Shown piece by piece: positions 32,001 through 41,112 of a DNA stretch of 64,000 nt. Positions within the stretch are counted from its first letter, which is position 1, and the number at the start of each line of letters is the position of its first letter. This DNA is from a virus. The stretch spans positions 1 through 64,000 of IMG/VR virus record IMGVR_UViG_3300033153_000868. One strand, given 5' to 3'. A program made the position numbers and the translations under genes. Below the pieces are notes generated by a model that saw only the letters and a list, made by a program, of their open reading frames with translations, made no database searches and was not told the DNA's origin.

Positions 32001-33059
32001 ATGGCAAATAAATCAGTATATCAAAAGTTTGATGCTGATGCTTTAAAATACTTTGGACTAGAAGCTGACCCTGTATATGGGTTGGTTTCTAGTACTAGTA
32101 TTGTTGAAGTATTATGTTCACAAGATCAAACAACATATGAAAAAATAAACACTATACTAACGGTCCCTACAGAGGATGACCAAACTTTTAGAACCAAAAA
32201 GAAAGCTTTTATACTACCAAAATGTAATGTATCACAGGATAGATTGAAAGCTGCTCTTAAAGAGCATGGTATAACTGTAACAAATGATTATGAAATAGCA
32301 GATCTAATTGTAGGTCATGATGAAATATCAACTTATAAATTATCTAATGCTGAGAATATTCCTTCTACAGTAATGATGAATAAGATATGGAATTATGAGA
32401 CTACAAAAGGAGATGTGAATGGACATGGTATTATTAAAAAGATAGGTGATTCAGGTTTGGAATGTATTATTACACCAAAGATCACAGATAATGTAAGATA
32501 CTATGATATAGATATAGAAGATAGTTTGTATGATGTCTGGATGTTAACTGGTATGGCTATAAACTTGGCTCATATAATTGATACTACAGATGTTAGTGTT
32601 ATTGATCCTGAGACAGTGCTTCATGCGTCTGCTACTAAAATGACTCTTGATGAACAGCTTCTTAGTGATCTTAAAACTCAGTTAAATTCATATGGTGATG
32701 ATAAAGCTTTAGCTCTTAAAATTGTTCCTACTATTGACTATAAGAAAAACTATCATTTATTGTGGCAGTTTGCACAAGACTGTAGTAGCATAACATATGC
32801 AGACAATAGAGATAAAGATTTGCAGTATTGGTTAGAAGCATCAAAGTTTAATGATTTTCATCGTAAAAGTGCACAAGACATGATACTATGGTTGGAGCAA
32901 GAAGAGAAACTTGATACAACAACGTTTAGATATCTTGAGCCTATAGTAAGAAGAGAAATAAGCATTCATAACAGAGACCTTTATACATTTAAAGTAGCTG
33001 TTAAAAAAGAATATCAAAAATATTTAAAACATGAAAAAAAGAGTAAGATTAAACATTAA
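32001..33059 (+). CDS. Large phage protein of unknown function (352 aa), paralogue of the next
   Basis: The section AFILPKCNVSQDRLKAALKE followed by HGITVTNDYEIADLIVG corresponds in pattern to YRYPKLDLPRQKVDLLKEKF followed by NCKVIRDASKADISIV in the next protein, and DDKALALKIVPTIDYKKNYH corresponds to DNRSLALEMLANSNIEKSFD. They therefore look like distant tandem duplicates. The first part reads like a small alpha/beta (BRCT-like) domain; the last is helical. No function is known to me. Confidence 0.65.
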   Translation: MANKSVYQKFDADALKYFGLEADPVYGLVSSTSIVEVLCSQDQTTYEKINTILTVPTEDDQTFRTKKKAFILPKCNVSQDRLKAALKEHGITVTNDYEIADLIVGHDEISTYKLSNAENIPSTVMMNKIWNYETTKGDVNGHGIIKKIGDSGLECIITPKITDNVRYYDIDIEDSLYDVWMLTGMAINLAHIIDTTDVSVIDPETVLHASATKMTLDEQLLSDLKTQLNSYGDDKALALKIVPTIDYKKNYHLLWQFAQDCSSITYADNRDKDLQYWLEASKFNDFHRKSAQDMILWLEQEEKLDTTTFRYLEPIVRREISIHNRDLYTFKVAVKKEYQKYLKHEKKSKIKH

Positions 33060-34182
33060 TATAAAATCATCTGCAATTGATGATAGCGGTAGATTAACAA
33101 AAGATGCTTTTGAATGGAATCATCTTGATGGTATGCATGTCTTTAGCAGCAATAACTGGGAAGTTAGGATGGAAGATCTAACTAAACTAGGTGTTGCTAA
33201 TTTAAAGAAAACAGTTGATTTACAAGATAAAAAGATCTATAGGTATCCTAAGTTAGATTTACCTAGACAGAAAGTTGACCTTTTGAAAGAAAAGTTTAAC
33301 TGCAAAGTTATCAGAGATGCTTCTAAAGCTGATATAAGTATAGTATCTATGAAGTTTTTTGATAAATTAGTTTCTAGAGAATGGAAATCATCTATTACAT
33401 ATGTAGAGTGCTATAAGATTTTAGCTGAATTAAAGAATATGGATTTGCTTTCTTCATCAGCTTTAGATGTTTTAAGAGACTTTATGTCTAATACAGATGT
33501 AAACTATAGAGTTAGTTTTAGCTATGGTTCAAACTGGAATGAAGCACAGACAGCTCAAACTGATAAAGTAAAACAAGTTATAGATCAGCTAGCATCACAA
33601 AATAATAAATCTGCTGATCACGGTCATGATTGGATATTACCTGTAGAAAACTATGAATTGTTTGATAAAATAACAAACTCATCTACTGAAATTATTGCAG
33701 ACACAAGTATATGTGCAATAATAGATGAAGACCTTGCTGTTTTAGAAAGTGAAAAATTTGATGAGGTAGAGAAGATGGTTACCAGTAGTGATATAGATAA
33801 TAGATCATTAGCTTTAGAGATGTTGGCTAATTCCAATATTGAAAAATCTTTTGATGTAGTATCTGGTATTTATTACTGGCACTATGATTGGCTTAAAGCT
33901 ACTACAAACTGGAATACAGTTAACGTTAAGGCTTTTAGAAAAAGAATGAAGGCTTATGAAGGAAACCATAATACTCAAGGTATTTACTCTTTTAATAAGT
34001 ATCTAAATCTTTTGGCTAAAGACAGAAAATTAACTAAATTTGCTGTGGATAGTACAAGAGAAAAGCTTCATACAACATTTCTAGCTAGTTTAGTAGGACC
34101 AAGTGCAGATGTATTTAAGGTTGACTTAGATTCTTTGTACATTAATGAAGAATTAACTAATAAAATTATTTCAGATGAATAG
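33031..34182 (+). CDS. Large phage protein of unknown function (383 aa), paralogue of the previous
   Basis: It shares two blocks with the 32001-33059 product (see there) and overlaps it by 29 bases. The N-terminus KKRVRLNINIKSSAID is basic. A helical C-terminal half has WHYDWLKATTNWNTVNVKAF. The pair precedes a RecE-like nuclease, suggesting a role in recombination or replication, but nothing in the sequence proves it. Confidence 0.62.
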   Translation: MKKRVRLNINIKSSAIDDSGRLTKDAFEWNHLDGMHVFSSNNWEVRMEDLTKLGVANLKKTVDLQDKKIYRYPKLDLPRQKVDLLKEKFNCKVIRDASKADISIVSMKFFDKLVSREWKSSITYVECYKILAELKNMDLLSSSALDVLRDFMSNTDVNYRVSFSYGSNWNEAQTAQTDKVKQVIDQLASQNNKSADHGHDWILPVENYELFDKITNSSTEIIADTSICAIIDEDLAVLESEKFDEVEKMVTSSDIDNRSLALEMLANSNIEKSFDVVSGIYYWHYDWLKATTNWNTVNVKAFRKRMKAYEGNHNTQGIYSFNKYLNLLAKDRKLTKFAVDSTREKLHTTFLASLVGPSADVFKVDLDSLYINEELTNKIISDE

Positions 34183-35164
34183 AAACATGGAAAGAGAAGA
34201 AGACTTTTATGCAGATAAAGATTTTGCATTTAGTTATTCTTCTCTTAACAAACTTTTATTTTCACCATCCTTGTTTTACAAGGACTATATTCTTAAACAA
34301 CGTGAGGTTAAAACAGATAAACATTTAGTAGAAGGTAAACTTGTACATTGTTTAGTGTTTGAACCTGAGAACTTAAACAAAAAGTTTAACATTGTACCCG
34401 GTAAAGCACCATCAGATAGTGTTAGAAAGGTCCTAAAAAATATGTCTTTATATACTGATGCAAAATTGTTATTTGATGTTCCATCTGAAATAGTATTGGA
34501 TTCACTCAAAGAAATGAATTTGTATCAATCTCTTAAAACAGATGAACAACGTATTGTAAAGATTATAAAAAAAGAGTTTGAACCTTATTGGGAATTCTTA
34601 TCTAATACTAATGTAGATGTTATTAATGAAGAGACACTATTAGATTGTACTGCTAAAGCTGAAGTTATAAAAGCTAATGAAGAGGTTATGAGTTTATTTA
34701 AAAATGAACAGACTGACTTTGATTTAGACCCAATAACTACATATGCAGAACAATATCTTGTTTCTGATCTAGATGGCTATCCGTTTAAATTACATGGATA
34801 TGTGGATTACTATACTGTTGACTCTGAGTCAAAGACAGTAACAATATGTGATCTTAAAACATCCGGTAAAACTGTTGATGTATTTGCAGAAAGCGTAGAC
34901 TTTTATAATTATTGGTTGCAAGCTGCTATTTATTCTAAAATGGTTTATGATTCTCTTGGAGATGATAGAGATGATTACACTATAGAATTTAAATTTATTG
35001 TGATTGATAAGTATAATCAAGTATATGTTTTTGATGTATCTCAAGAATCTATGGGCAATTGGGCTCAAGGTCTTGGCGGTGTATTAAAAACTGCAGGATA
35101 TCACTACAATGAGAGAAACTATTCATTACCTTATGAATTATTAGTGAAAAAGGTTAAATTATAG
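34175..35164 (+). CDS. PD-(D/E)XK exonuclease, RecE-like (PDDEXK_12 type)
   Basis: The N-terminal SYSSLNKLLFSPSLFYKDYI segment and VEGKLVHCLVFEP (the G-x-x-x-H motif near residue 55) match phage exonuclease VIII-like proteins. The catalytic region is LHGYVDYYTVDSESKTVTIC followed by DLKTSGK (residues about 208-234), with D and D-x-K. The Q-motif is WLQAAIYSKMVYD near residue 248. It would chew DNA ends for annealing by the Sak4-like ATPase and SSB. Confidence 0.82.
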   Translation: MNRNMEREEDFYADKDFAFSYSSLNKLLFSPSLFYKDYILKQREVKTDKHLVEGKLVHCLVFEPENLNKKFNIVPGKAPSDSVRKVLKNMSLYTDAKLLFDVPSEIVLDSLKEMNLYQSLKTDEQRIVKIIKKEFEPYWEFLSNTNVDVINEETLLDCTAKAEVIKANEEVMSLFKNEQTDFDLDPITTYAEQYLVSDLDGYPFKLHGYVDYYTVDSESKTVTICDLKTSGKTVDVFAESVDFYNYWLQAAIYSKMVYDSLGDDRDDYTIEFKFIVIDKYNQVYVFDVSQESMGNWAQGLGGVLKTAGYHYNERNYSLPYELLVKKVKL

Positions 35165-35165
35165 T

Positions 35166-35744
35166 ATGGGCGTATATTTAGAATATTTTCAAAAAAGCAA
35201 AGTATTTCTTTATCCTTTACTAAAAATAAAGAAAGGCATTACCCGTGTACCAATACAAACGTATGTTGCATGGGATAATGTCTATTCTACTAATGATCTT
35301 AAGTTTTTGTGTGAATACAAAACTAAACAAACACCTAAGTTTAATAGTTTTGCTAAATCACATTTATTAAATCATTCTCTACTTGAAGAAGTAATAGAAT
35401 TAAATGAAAATACCCAACTCTTTATTTTTGATTTTAGTAAATTTAAATCTGACTACAATAAATTCCTTAAAGGAAAATATTCACAGTATAGTTTAGATAG
35501 TAAAATCAGTATAATTGATTTCTTTGGAACACAAGATAAAATTGGATCATATGTTGAAGGTTTTCTTACACCAGAAGGTGTGCATGATGAATATGCTGAA
35601 AGCCTTGGTGTAGATATTAAATCTATAGAAGATATATATGAAGTATGTACACCTCCTGATCTTGAAAAAGAAACTTTAATTGATAATAATCATGTTATTA
35701 ACCAATTATTAAAAAATAGTTCCATATATTTGACAAATAAATAA
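35166..35744 (+). CDS. Phage protein of unknown function (192 aa)
   Basis: The product begins MGVYLEYFQKSKVFLYPLLK and includes KKGITRVPIQTYVAWDNVYS. It looks like a compact alpha/beta protein common in phages with this gene order, and it follows the nuclease stop by one base. No motif gives a role. Confidence 0.6.
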   Translation: MGVYLEYFQKSKVFLYPLLKIKKGITRVPIQTYVAWDNVYSTNDLKFLCEYKTKQTPKFNSFAKSHLLNHSLLEEVIELNENTQLFIFDFSKFKSDYNKFLKGKYSQYSLDSKISIIDFFGTQDKIGSYVEGFLTPEGVHDEYAESLGVDIKSIEDIYEVCTPPDLEKETLIDNNHVINQLLKNSSIYLTNK

Positions 35745-35751
35745 AATAATT

Positions 35752-36171
35752 ATGGCAAACCAAATAGGACAAAATATGATGTTAGTAAATTCTAGTTTTA
35801 GAAATGCTAAATCATTTACTTTAATCCCAGTGAGTCAAGACTCACCATATGTAGAAGCTATGTTTGACCCAACGTCAGGCATTTTAGCTGTCATCAGTAA
35901 AGTGATGAAACAATCTTACCACATGGTACCTAAATTGGATGACAACGGTCAACCAATAAGATTAAAAACACCTAATCAACAGACAGGAAAAACTGTAAAA
36001 GAAGAAAGAAGATTAGTAGATACATTTTCTGAGTTTTATCTAAGTGATAGATCTGATATAGAAACATTTATTCATATGTTTGCAGTAAATGCAGATAATT
36101 TTAATATTGAAGAATTTTTTGTTGATTTACAAAAAACAGAACCATCTAAAATTATTCTTCCGGGTCAATAG
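35752..36171 (+). CDS. Phage protein of unknown function (139 aa)
   Basis: It starts MANQIGQNMMLVNSSFRNAK and has a strand-rich core (PYVEAMFDPTSGILAVISKV) and a charged loop with KTPNQQTGKTVKEERR. It ends just before a strong bidirectional terminator. The family is unknown to me. Confidence 0.6.
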   Translation: MANQIGQNMMLVNSSFRNAKSFTLIPVSQDSPYVEAMFDPTSGILAVISKVMKQSYHMVPKLDDNGQPIRLKTPNQQTGKTVKEERRLVDTFSEFYLSDRSDIETFIHMFAVNADNFNIEEFFVDLQKTEPSKIILPGQ

Positions 36172-36207
36172 AATTCCCATACTATCCAACTCTATAATCC
36201 GGTACAG

Positions 36208-36233
36208 AAAAACCTCATTGAATTGGGGTTTTT
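36208..36233 (+). terminator. Strong intrinsic terminator, bidirectional
   Basis: AAAAACCTC (36208-36216) pairs with GGGGTTTTT (36225-36233) over 9 bp with one G-U pair and an 8-base loop; the T-run continues to 36235. The A-run upstream makes it work on either strand. Confidence 0.8.
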
Positions 36234-36253
36234 TTGGCTCTAATAAATTTTAA

Positions 36254-36586
36254 ATGGCTAAATTAACACAACAAGAAATAATGGATGTGAACATCCTATT
36301 TGCTATGACTAAGTGTATGGGAGAACTAGCACATAATCTACAGTATATACATACCCAACAAGTTAAACAGAGAATTAAACATGTAATTAAAACTGTTAAA
36401 TTGTATGAAAGGGAAATTGATAAACAACTAGAACGTGAAGGTTCTTCAGAAGCTATTGAAAGTATTTATGATGGTATTATGGAGTTAATTTATGAAGCTA
36501 GAGAAGTTGCACTTAAAAACTATAATGATGGAAACACTAATTCAAATGAGAGAAAGGCTGATGATATTAGCTCTCAAAAAACATAA
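36254..36586 (+). CDS. Helical hypothetical protein (110 aa)
   Basis: The product begins MAKLTQQEIMDVNILFAMTK and consists mainly of long helices (QQVKQRIKHVIKTVKLYERE). It overlaps the HTH gene by 59 bases. No family is recognised; a DNA-binding or regulatory partner of the small HTH protein is possible. Confidence 0.55.
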   Translation: MAKLTQQEIMDVNILFAMTKCMGELAHNLQYIHTQQVKQRIKHVIKTVKLYEREIDKQLEREGSSEAIESIYDGIMELIYEAREVALKNYNDGNTNSNERKADDISSQKT

Positions 36587-36674
36587 AACTGTAAAAAGTG
36601 CAGCTAAAGCTTTAGGTATTAGTGATAGAACTTTACATGCATTTAAAGATAAACTTAAAGATAGAAAAGAATGA
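36528..36674 (+). CDS. Small Fis-type helix-turn-helix protein (48 aa)
   Basis: The frame opens at 36492, but the start at 36528 (METLIQMRERLMILALKKHK) gives the better fit. Residues 19-41 TVKSAAKALGISDRTLHAFK followed by DKL are an HTH_8 (Fis-like) motif: A-A-x-x-L-G-I-S-x-R-T-L. The protein is little more than this motif. It overlaps the polymerase gene as ATGA and may regulate it. Confidence 0.7.
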   Translation: METLIQMRERLMILALKKHKTVKSAAKALGISDRTLHAFKDKLKDRKE

Positions 36675-38662
36675 AGCATTGGGTAATGGACTATGAGACT
36701 TTATCTAATTGTTTCACCGGGGTATTTGAACATTATAAGACTACAGAAACAAAAGTCTTTGTTATTCATGACCTGCGTAATGATTTAGATGAGTTCATTA
36801 GTTTCCTAGAAGAAAACTTTAATAATAAAGAGTGGCATATATCCTATAATGGATTGGCCTTTGATGCTCAAGTCACTCACTATATAATAGATAACCATAT
36901 AGATTGGTCAGATCTTAGTGGTTGTGAGATTGCTAGTATTATTTATAGATATGCCCAACGTTGTATTCAGAAATCTAACAATAAAGAATTCAGTGATTAT
37001 CCACAATGGAAGATGATAATTGGTCAAATAGACATATTTAAACTTCATCATTGGGATAATCCAGCCAAGCGTTCAAGTCTTAAATGGATTCAATATAGCA
37101 TGGATTGGGAAAACATCCTTGACATGCCTATTCATCATGAGACAGAGATAACTAAACAAGAAGAAATAGATACTATACTTGAATATTGTATTAATGATGT
37201 AAGATCTACTAAAGAAATTTATAATAGATCTAAGTCACAGGTTGGTTTAAGAAAAGAACTGACCCAGACTTATAACATTAATCTGTTTAGTGCTTCTGAG
37301 CCCCGTATCAGTAAAGAACTTTTTGGATTTTATTTATCAGAAAAACTTAATATACAAAAGAGGGACCTAAAACAAATGAGAACTCATAGAACTGTAATTA
37401 AAGTTGATGATATTATATTACCATACATCTCGTTTACATCTCCTGAGTTTAAAACATTACATGATAGGTTTAAATCTCTTGAGATAGATGCAACAAGATT
37501 AAAAGGTAGTTTTAAATATCATATTAATTACAAAGATGTGAAGACTCACTTTGGTTTAGGAGGTGCACACGGTGCTGCTGCTAAAGGAGTTTATGAAAGC
37601 TCAGATGATATGATCATTATGTCTTCGGATGTAACTAGTTTTTATCCTAATCTAGCTATTAAAAACAAGTGGTCTCCTGCGCATTTTCCAGTTGACCAGT
37701 TTTGTGATCAGTATGAGTGGTTCTTTGAGGAGCGTAAGAAGATACCTAAGAGCAATCCAATGAATTATGTATACAAGATTATACTTAATTCTACTTTTGG
37801 TCTTAGTAATGATGTAAACAGCTTCTTTTATGACCCTGAGTTGTGTATGAGAATTACAATTAACGGTCAACTAACGTTGATGATGTTGTATGAACAAATA
37901 ATGGAGCGTATACCGGGTGCTGTTGCTTTATTACAAAACACAGATGGTGTAGAAACTATTATACCTAGGGAGCACTATGATTTATATATGCAAATATGTG
38001 AAGAATGGGAAAATACTACAAGTTTAAACTTAGAACATGATGAATATCAAAAGCTTGTTTTATCTGATGTAAACAATTACATTGGTGTAAACAACTTTGT
38101 AAACGTTGACATTACTAAGTGGAGAGAAGTTAAACAAAGTCAGCCTCATTACTTATTTAAGGTTGAGAATGACAAGTTTAGCTTTGCGCCCGTTAAGCTT
38201 AAAGGTAGGTTTGACTTTCATAACCTGCAGTTGCATAAGAATAAGTCTAAGCTAGTGATCCCAAAGGCCATATATCAATACTTTGTTAATGATGTGCTGC
38301 CAGAAGATTACTTAGAAGAGAATAAAAATATTCTTGACTACTGTATAGGAGGTAAATCCAAAGGTGATTGGCAACAAGTAGCCCGCAGTATATTAAACGG
38401 TGCTTATAATGAAGAGTCATTGCAGAAAATCAATAGGTATTTTATATCTAAAGAAGGTGTAAAGATTATTAAAGTCAACAAGAATGATGGACGTGAGATA
38501 CAGTTAGAATCAGGTAGATGGTTGCAAACAGTCTTTAACAAGATGGAAGTTAAACCTAAATGGTCTGATTATAATATAGATAAGTTATATTATCTTCAAG
38601 CTATTGAATCTGAGATAAATAGTATACTCTCTGTAAAAACAAATCAATTAAAATTATTTTAA
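36671..38662 (+). CDS. DNA polymerase, family B
   Basis: The 3'-5' exonuclease is visible as VMDYETLSN (residues 4-12, ExoI), SYNGLAFDAQVTHY (about 58-71, ExoII), and EYCINDVRSTKEIY (about 172, ExoIII). The polymerase domain has motif A SSDVTSFYPNLAI near residue 318, motif B YKIILNSTFGLS near residue 371, and motif C LLQNTDGVETI near residue 420, where the first Asp of the classic D-T-D is Asn, a form seen in related phage enzymes. At 663 residues it is a short PolB. crAss-like phages carry either PolA or PolB, and this marks the PolB branch. Confidence 0.87.
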   Translation: MKHWVMDYETLSNCFTGVFEHYKTTETKVFVIHDLRNDLDEFISFLEENFNNKEWHISYNGLAFDAQVTHYIIDNHIDWSDLSGCEIASIIYRYAQRCIQKSNNKEFSDYPQWKMIIGQIDIFKLHHWDNPAKRSSLKWIQYSMDWENILDMPIHHETEITKQEEIDTILEYCINDVRSTKEIYNRSKSQVGLRKELTQTYNINLFSASEPRISKELFGFYLSEKLNIQKRDLKQMRTHRTVIKVDDIILPYISFTSPEFKTLHDRFKSLEIDATRLKGSFKYHINYKDVKTHFGLGGAHGAAAKGVYESSDDMIIMSSDVTSFYPNLAIKNKWSPAHFPVDQFCDQYEWFFEERKKIPKSNPMNYVYKIILNSTFGLSNDVNSFFYDPELCMRITINGQLTLMMLYEQIMERIPGAVALLQNTDGVETIIPREHYDLYMQICEEWENTTSLNLEHDEYQKLVLSDVNNYIGVNNFVNVDITKWREVKQSQPHYLFKVENDKFSFAPVKLKGRFDFHNLQLHKNKSKLVIPKAIYQYFVNDVLPEDYLEENKNILDYCIGGKSKGDWQQVARSILNGAYNEESLQKINRYFISKEGVKIIKVNKNDGREIQLESGRWLQTVFNKMEVKPKWSDYNIDKLYYLQAIESEINSILSVKTNQLKLF

Positions 38663-38666
38663 ACAT

Positions 38667-39011
38667 ATGGATTATTTTGAATTAGAATGTGCAGTTGAAA
38701 GCTGGGCAGAAGAAAAAGGTATTTTAGAAAAAGCAACGCCAATGGCCCAAGCTTTAAAGACATTAGAAGAAACAACTGAGCTCTGCACGGCTATCAATGC
38801 TGATGACCGTGAAGAGATCATTGATGCTATGGGTGATATTATGGTCACCCTGATTATTCAGGCTAAGATGCAAAATGTATCTTTAGAGTATTGTCTTAAG
38901 TCAGCTTATAATGTAATTTCTAAACGTACCGGTAAAATGGTTAACGGTCAGTTTGTAAAAGATATAGATATTATATCTGGTACTGAGTCAGCTTACATAA
39001 AGAATGATTAA
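38667..39011 (+). CDS. MazG-like nucleotide pyrophosphohydrolase
   Basis: The all-alpha core has LKTLEETTELCTAI near residue 28 (the E-x-x-E-x-x motif) and EIIDAMGDIMVTLIIQAKMQ near residue 52 (the second acidic E-x-x-D-x-x-G-D motif), followed by CLKSAYNVISKRTGKMVNG. The enzyme removes pyrophosphate from noncanonical or excess NTP, or may lower ppGpp as proposed for some phage MazG. It overlaps the next gene by eight bases. Confidence 0.82.
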   Translation: MDYFELECAVESWAEEKGILEKATPMAQALKTLEETTELCTAINADDREEIIDAMGDIMVTLIIQAKMQNVSLEYCLKSAYNVISKRTGKMVNGQFVKDIDIISGTESAYIKND

Positions 39012-39837
39012 GGTACAAAGAACTAAGACCCTTGTAACTAAACCAAATAACAATAGTGCTAACTGCATAGCTCCCAATATTATCTACGGGTGTTTTGGCG
39101 GCTGTGTAGATACCTATTGTTATATGTCTAGGTATAATGGCAAAAGAGTCTTTGTTAATAAAAACGTTGACCAGATCTTCCAGTCTGTAGTTAATTGGGA
39201 AAAATCTTACTATAAAGAACCTGATCAACAAGACCCTATATATACTATGGTAGATGTAGCATGCAATTCAGATTTAGTTCTAATGCAAAAACATATGCCT
39301 GAACCTTTAATTGATTACCTTAAACGTTATGATGATCATCCTCAGCTTAATAGCACTATGGCCACTAAGTATCCGGGGTTGTTGAAGCTTGACGTAAAAA
39401 AGTTCAACAAACCTCCAAGAGTACGTGTAAGCCTTATGCCTCAGAAGTATTCTAATATATTAGAACCTAAGATGCAAAAGATAGAAAGTCGTATAGCTGA
39501 TGTTAACCGTCTAAAAGATTTAGGCTGGCAAGTTCATCTTAATTATAGCCCTTTAGTCTTTTATCCCGGTTGGAAAGAAGAGTATGATAAACTTTTTGCA
39601 CAGGTAAAAGAACAGGCAGGCATAAATAAATGTGAAGTTATTGCACTTACTAATCATACTAATCAAATGGCCAAGGCATCACCAGAAGCCCAGGACATGA
39701 TGAAGTATAGTTCAGAAGTAAAAAATCAAAGCGGTGTCATGAGATATCCTCTGATGCATAAAGGCCGGTTATTAAGAGAGTTTAAAGAGATATACAGTAA
39801 ATATTTTCCTTTAAATACAATAAGATATATATTTTAA
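39004..39837 (+). CDS. Radical SAM-like protein, spore photoproduct lyase (SPL) type
   Basis: Near residues 30-40 the sequence IIYGCFGGCVDTYCYMSRYN has three cysteines followed by Tyr, as in the iron-sulphur cluster site of SPL-type radical SAM proteins. The spacing here is C-x3-C-x4-C rather than the usual C-x3-C-x2-C. Later parts (LGWQVHLNYSPLVFYPGWKE near 178, MRYPLMHKGRLLREF) parallel the SPL barrel. The substrate could be damaged or modified DNA or another phage molecule; this is unknown. Confidence 0.6.
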   Translation: MIKVQRTKTLVTKPNNNSANCIAPNIIYGCFGGCVDTYCYMSRYNGKRVFVNKNVDQIFQSVVNWEKSYYKEPDQQDPIYTMVDVACNSDLVLMQKHMPEPLIDYLKRYDDHPQLNSTMATKYPGLLKLDVKKFNKPPRVRVSLMPQKYSNILEPKMQKIESRIADVNRLKDLGWQVHLNYSPLVFYPGWKEEYDKLFAQVKEQAGINKCEVIALTNHTNQMAKASPEAQDMMKYSSEVKNQSGVMRYPLMHKGRLLREFKEIYSKYFPLNTIRYIF

Positions 39838-39868
39838 TTTGCTGTGTCAGATTAATTTATTATATTTA
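39838..39868 (+). promoter_or_regulatory. Putative Bacteroidota-type promoter for the 39889 gene
   Basis: TTTG at 39838-39841 is followed after 19 bases by TATATTTA at 39861-39868, close to the TTTG-N19-TAnnTTTG consensus (last base differs). The string CAGATTAA (39848-39855) lies between the boxes, also present in the promoter at 18208. Transcription would begin about 15 bases before the ATG at 39889. Confidence 0.5.
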
Positions 39869-39888
39869 CACTTTAAAAGTTTAATATT

Positions 39889-40770
39889 ATGGGACATAAA
39901 AAACCAACAGAGACCACAAGGTCTTATTTAGAGAATGCACCCTTACCCAATCATGGTAAGACATACACAGTTGTTACACACAAAGAGGTGATAGACAATA
40001 CGTTAACTTTACTCAAGAAGAGTGGGTTCACAGTTCAAAGGGAAATATACAGAGCAAATACTAATGCTACAATTGCACAAGGTATTTATCATATTTACCC
40101 TAGTAGAAGCGTTGATGAAGATATCATTAATGAAACTGAATTAGGGATGATGTTTGCCTGGACTAATTCATATAATAAACTTGTTAGATTCCAATGTGCT
40201 ATTGGGGCCTATGTTAAGGTTTGTTATAACGGTATGGTTGCTGGAGATATGATGAATTTCAAAAGAAAACATACTGGGACGGCAAATTTGGATTGCTCTA
40301 TAAATATAGCTGATCAAGTTAAAAATGCTGAGAAGTATTATAAACGTATCATCAAAGATAGAGACGCTATGAAGAATGTTATTCTTACTGAAAGACAACA
40401 AGCTGAATTAGTAGGTAGAATGTTTGTACAGGAAGAACTTATAGATTCTCAACAAACATCTATTATTAAGGCTGAGCTAGCTAAACCATCATTTCACTAT
40501 GGTACTGATGCTGAATCCTGCTGGACTTTTTATAATCATGTTACACATGCATTAAAGAAAGCACATCCACGCTACTGGCTGCAAGACAGTCAAAATTTTC
40601 ATGACTTTATTGTTGCAGAATGTTTAAATACATCTAAGCCAACCATAAAAAAAGAAGCTTTATTATCTGATAAAGTTATTGTAATGTCAGAATCAGTAGA
40701 AGAAGTGGTAGAAGTTGATGAAGATGTTACTGACACACAACTAATTGAAAATGTATTTCTAGATCAGTGA
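39889..40770 (+). CDS. DUF932 family protein
   Basis: The protein has the pattern I know from DUF932 phage and plasmid proteins: YTVVTHKEVIDNTLTLLKKS early, then MMFAWTNSYNKLVRFQCAIG and AYVKVCYNGMVAGD in the middle, and a helical section with AELVGRMFVQEELI and WTFYNHVTHALKKAHPRYWL later. The C-terminus is acidic. DUF932 is of unknown biochemistry, but is often early and plasmid- or phage-borne. It has its own promoter candidate. Confidence 0.78.
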   Translation: MGHKKPTETTRSYLENAPLPNHGKTYTVVTHKEVIDNTLTLLKKSGFTVQREIYRANTNATIAQGIYHIYPSRSVDEDIINETELGMMFAWTNSYNKLVRFQCAIGAYVKVCYNGMVAGDMMNFKRKHTGTANLDCSINIADQVKNAEKYYKRIIKDRDAMKNVILTERQQAELVGRMFVQEELIDSQQTSIIKAELAKPSFHYGTDAESCWTFYNHVTHALKKAHPRYWLQDSQNFHDFIVAECLNTSKPTIKKEALLSDKVIVMSESVEEVVEVDEDVTDTQLIENVFLDQ

Positions 40771-40841
40771 AGCTAATTGTTGCACTCATATTAGCTATAC
40801 TCTTTTTATACATTAGTAGTCAAAACAAAATGAATAAATAG
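40767..40841 (+). CDS. Very small membrane peptide (24 aa), GTG start
   Basis: A GTG at 40767 overlaps the stop of the DUF932 gene (GTGA) and opens MKLIVALILAILFLYISSQN followed by KMNK, a single membrane helix. Length and start are weak; the coupling is the only support. Confidence 0.3.
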   Translation: MKLIVALILAILFLYISSQNKMNK

Positions 40842-40854
40842 GAGATAACCAACC

Positions 40855-40896
40855 GGGGCCTGAGTTTTTGCATTCTTGGGCTCTGGCTCCTTATTT
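40855..40896 (+). terminator. Terminator-like hairpin after the DUF932 gene
   Basis: GGGGCC (40855-40860) pairs with GGCTCC (40885-40890), and GAG with CTC after one T-T mismatch, around a 16-base loop. TTATTT follows. This is a moderately strong intrinsic terminator. Confidence 0.6.
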
Positions 40897-40920
40897 ACTC
40901 CCTTTACAAAAGAATAACAC

Positions 40921-41112
40921 ATGAAGAAATTTCTAGAATTTGCTTTGATATGGTACAGTCAACAGATGGCTATACCATTCTGGGTGATCGGACACGTACA
41001 TTTAAGCGTAAATACATATAAAGACTTGCATGAAATCATAGCTAGCCTAGGATTAAACGTACTCGTAGCTGTTGGTTTTATAATAGACTATCGTAAAAAT
41101 AAAGACAAATGA
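40921..41112 (+). CDS. Small membrane protein (63 aa)
   Basis: The product MKKFLEFALIWYSQQMAIPF continues with WVIGHVHLS and has a hydrophobic N-terminal half, then IIASLGLNVLVAVGFIIDYR as a second membrane helix. The C-terminus is basic. It could be a small holin-like or envelope protein. It overlaps the next gene as ATGA. Confidence 0.55.
   Translation: MKKFLEFALIWYSQQMAIPFWVIGHVHLSVNTYKDLHEIIASLGLNVLVAVGFIIDYRKNKDK

Noticed and set aside
39065-39075. String GCTCCCAA similar to the conserved hairpin tail
   Set aside because: Short match inside a coding region with no stem; likely chance.
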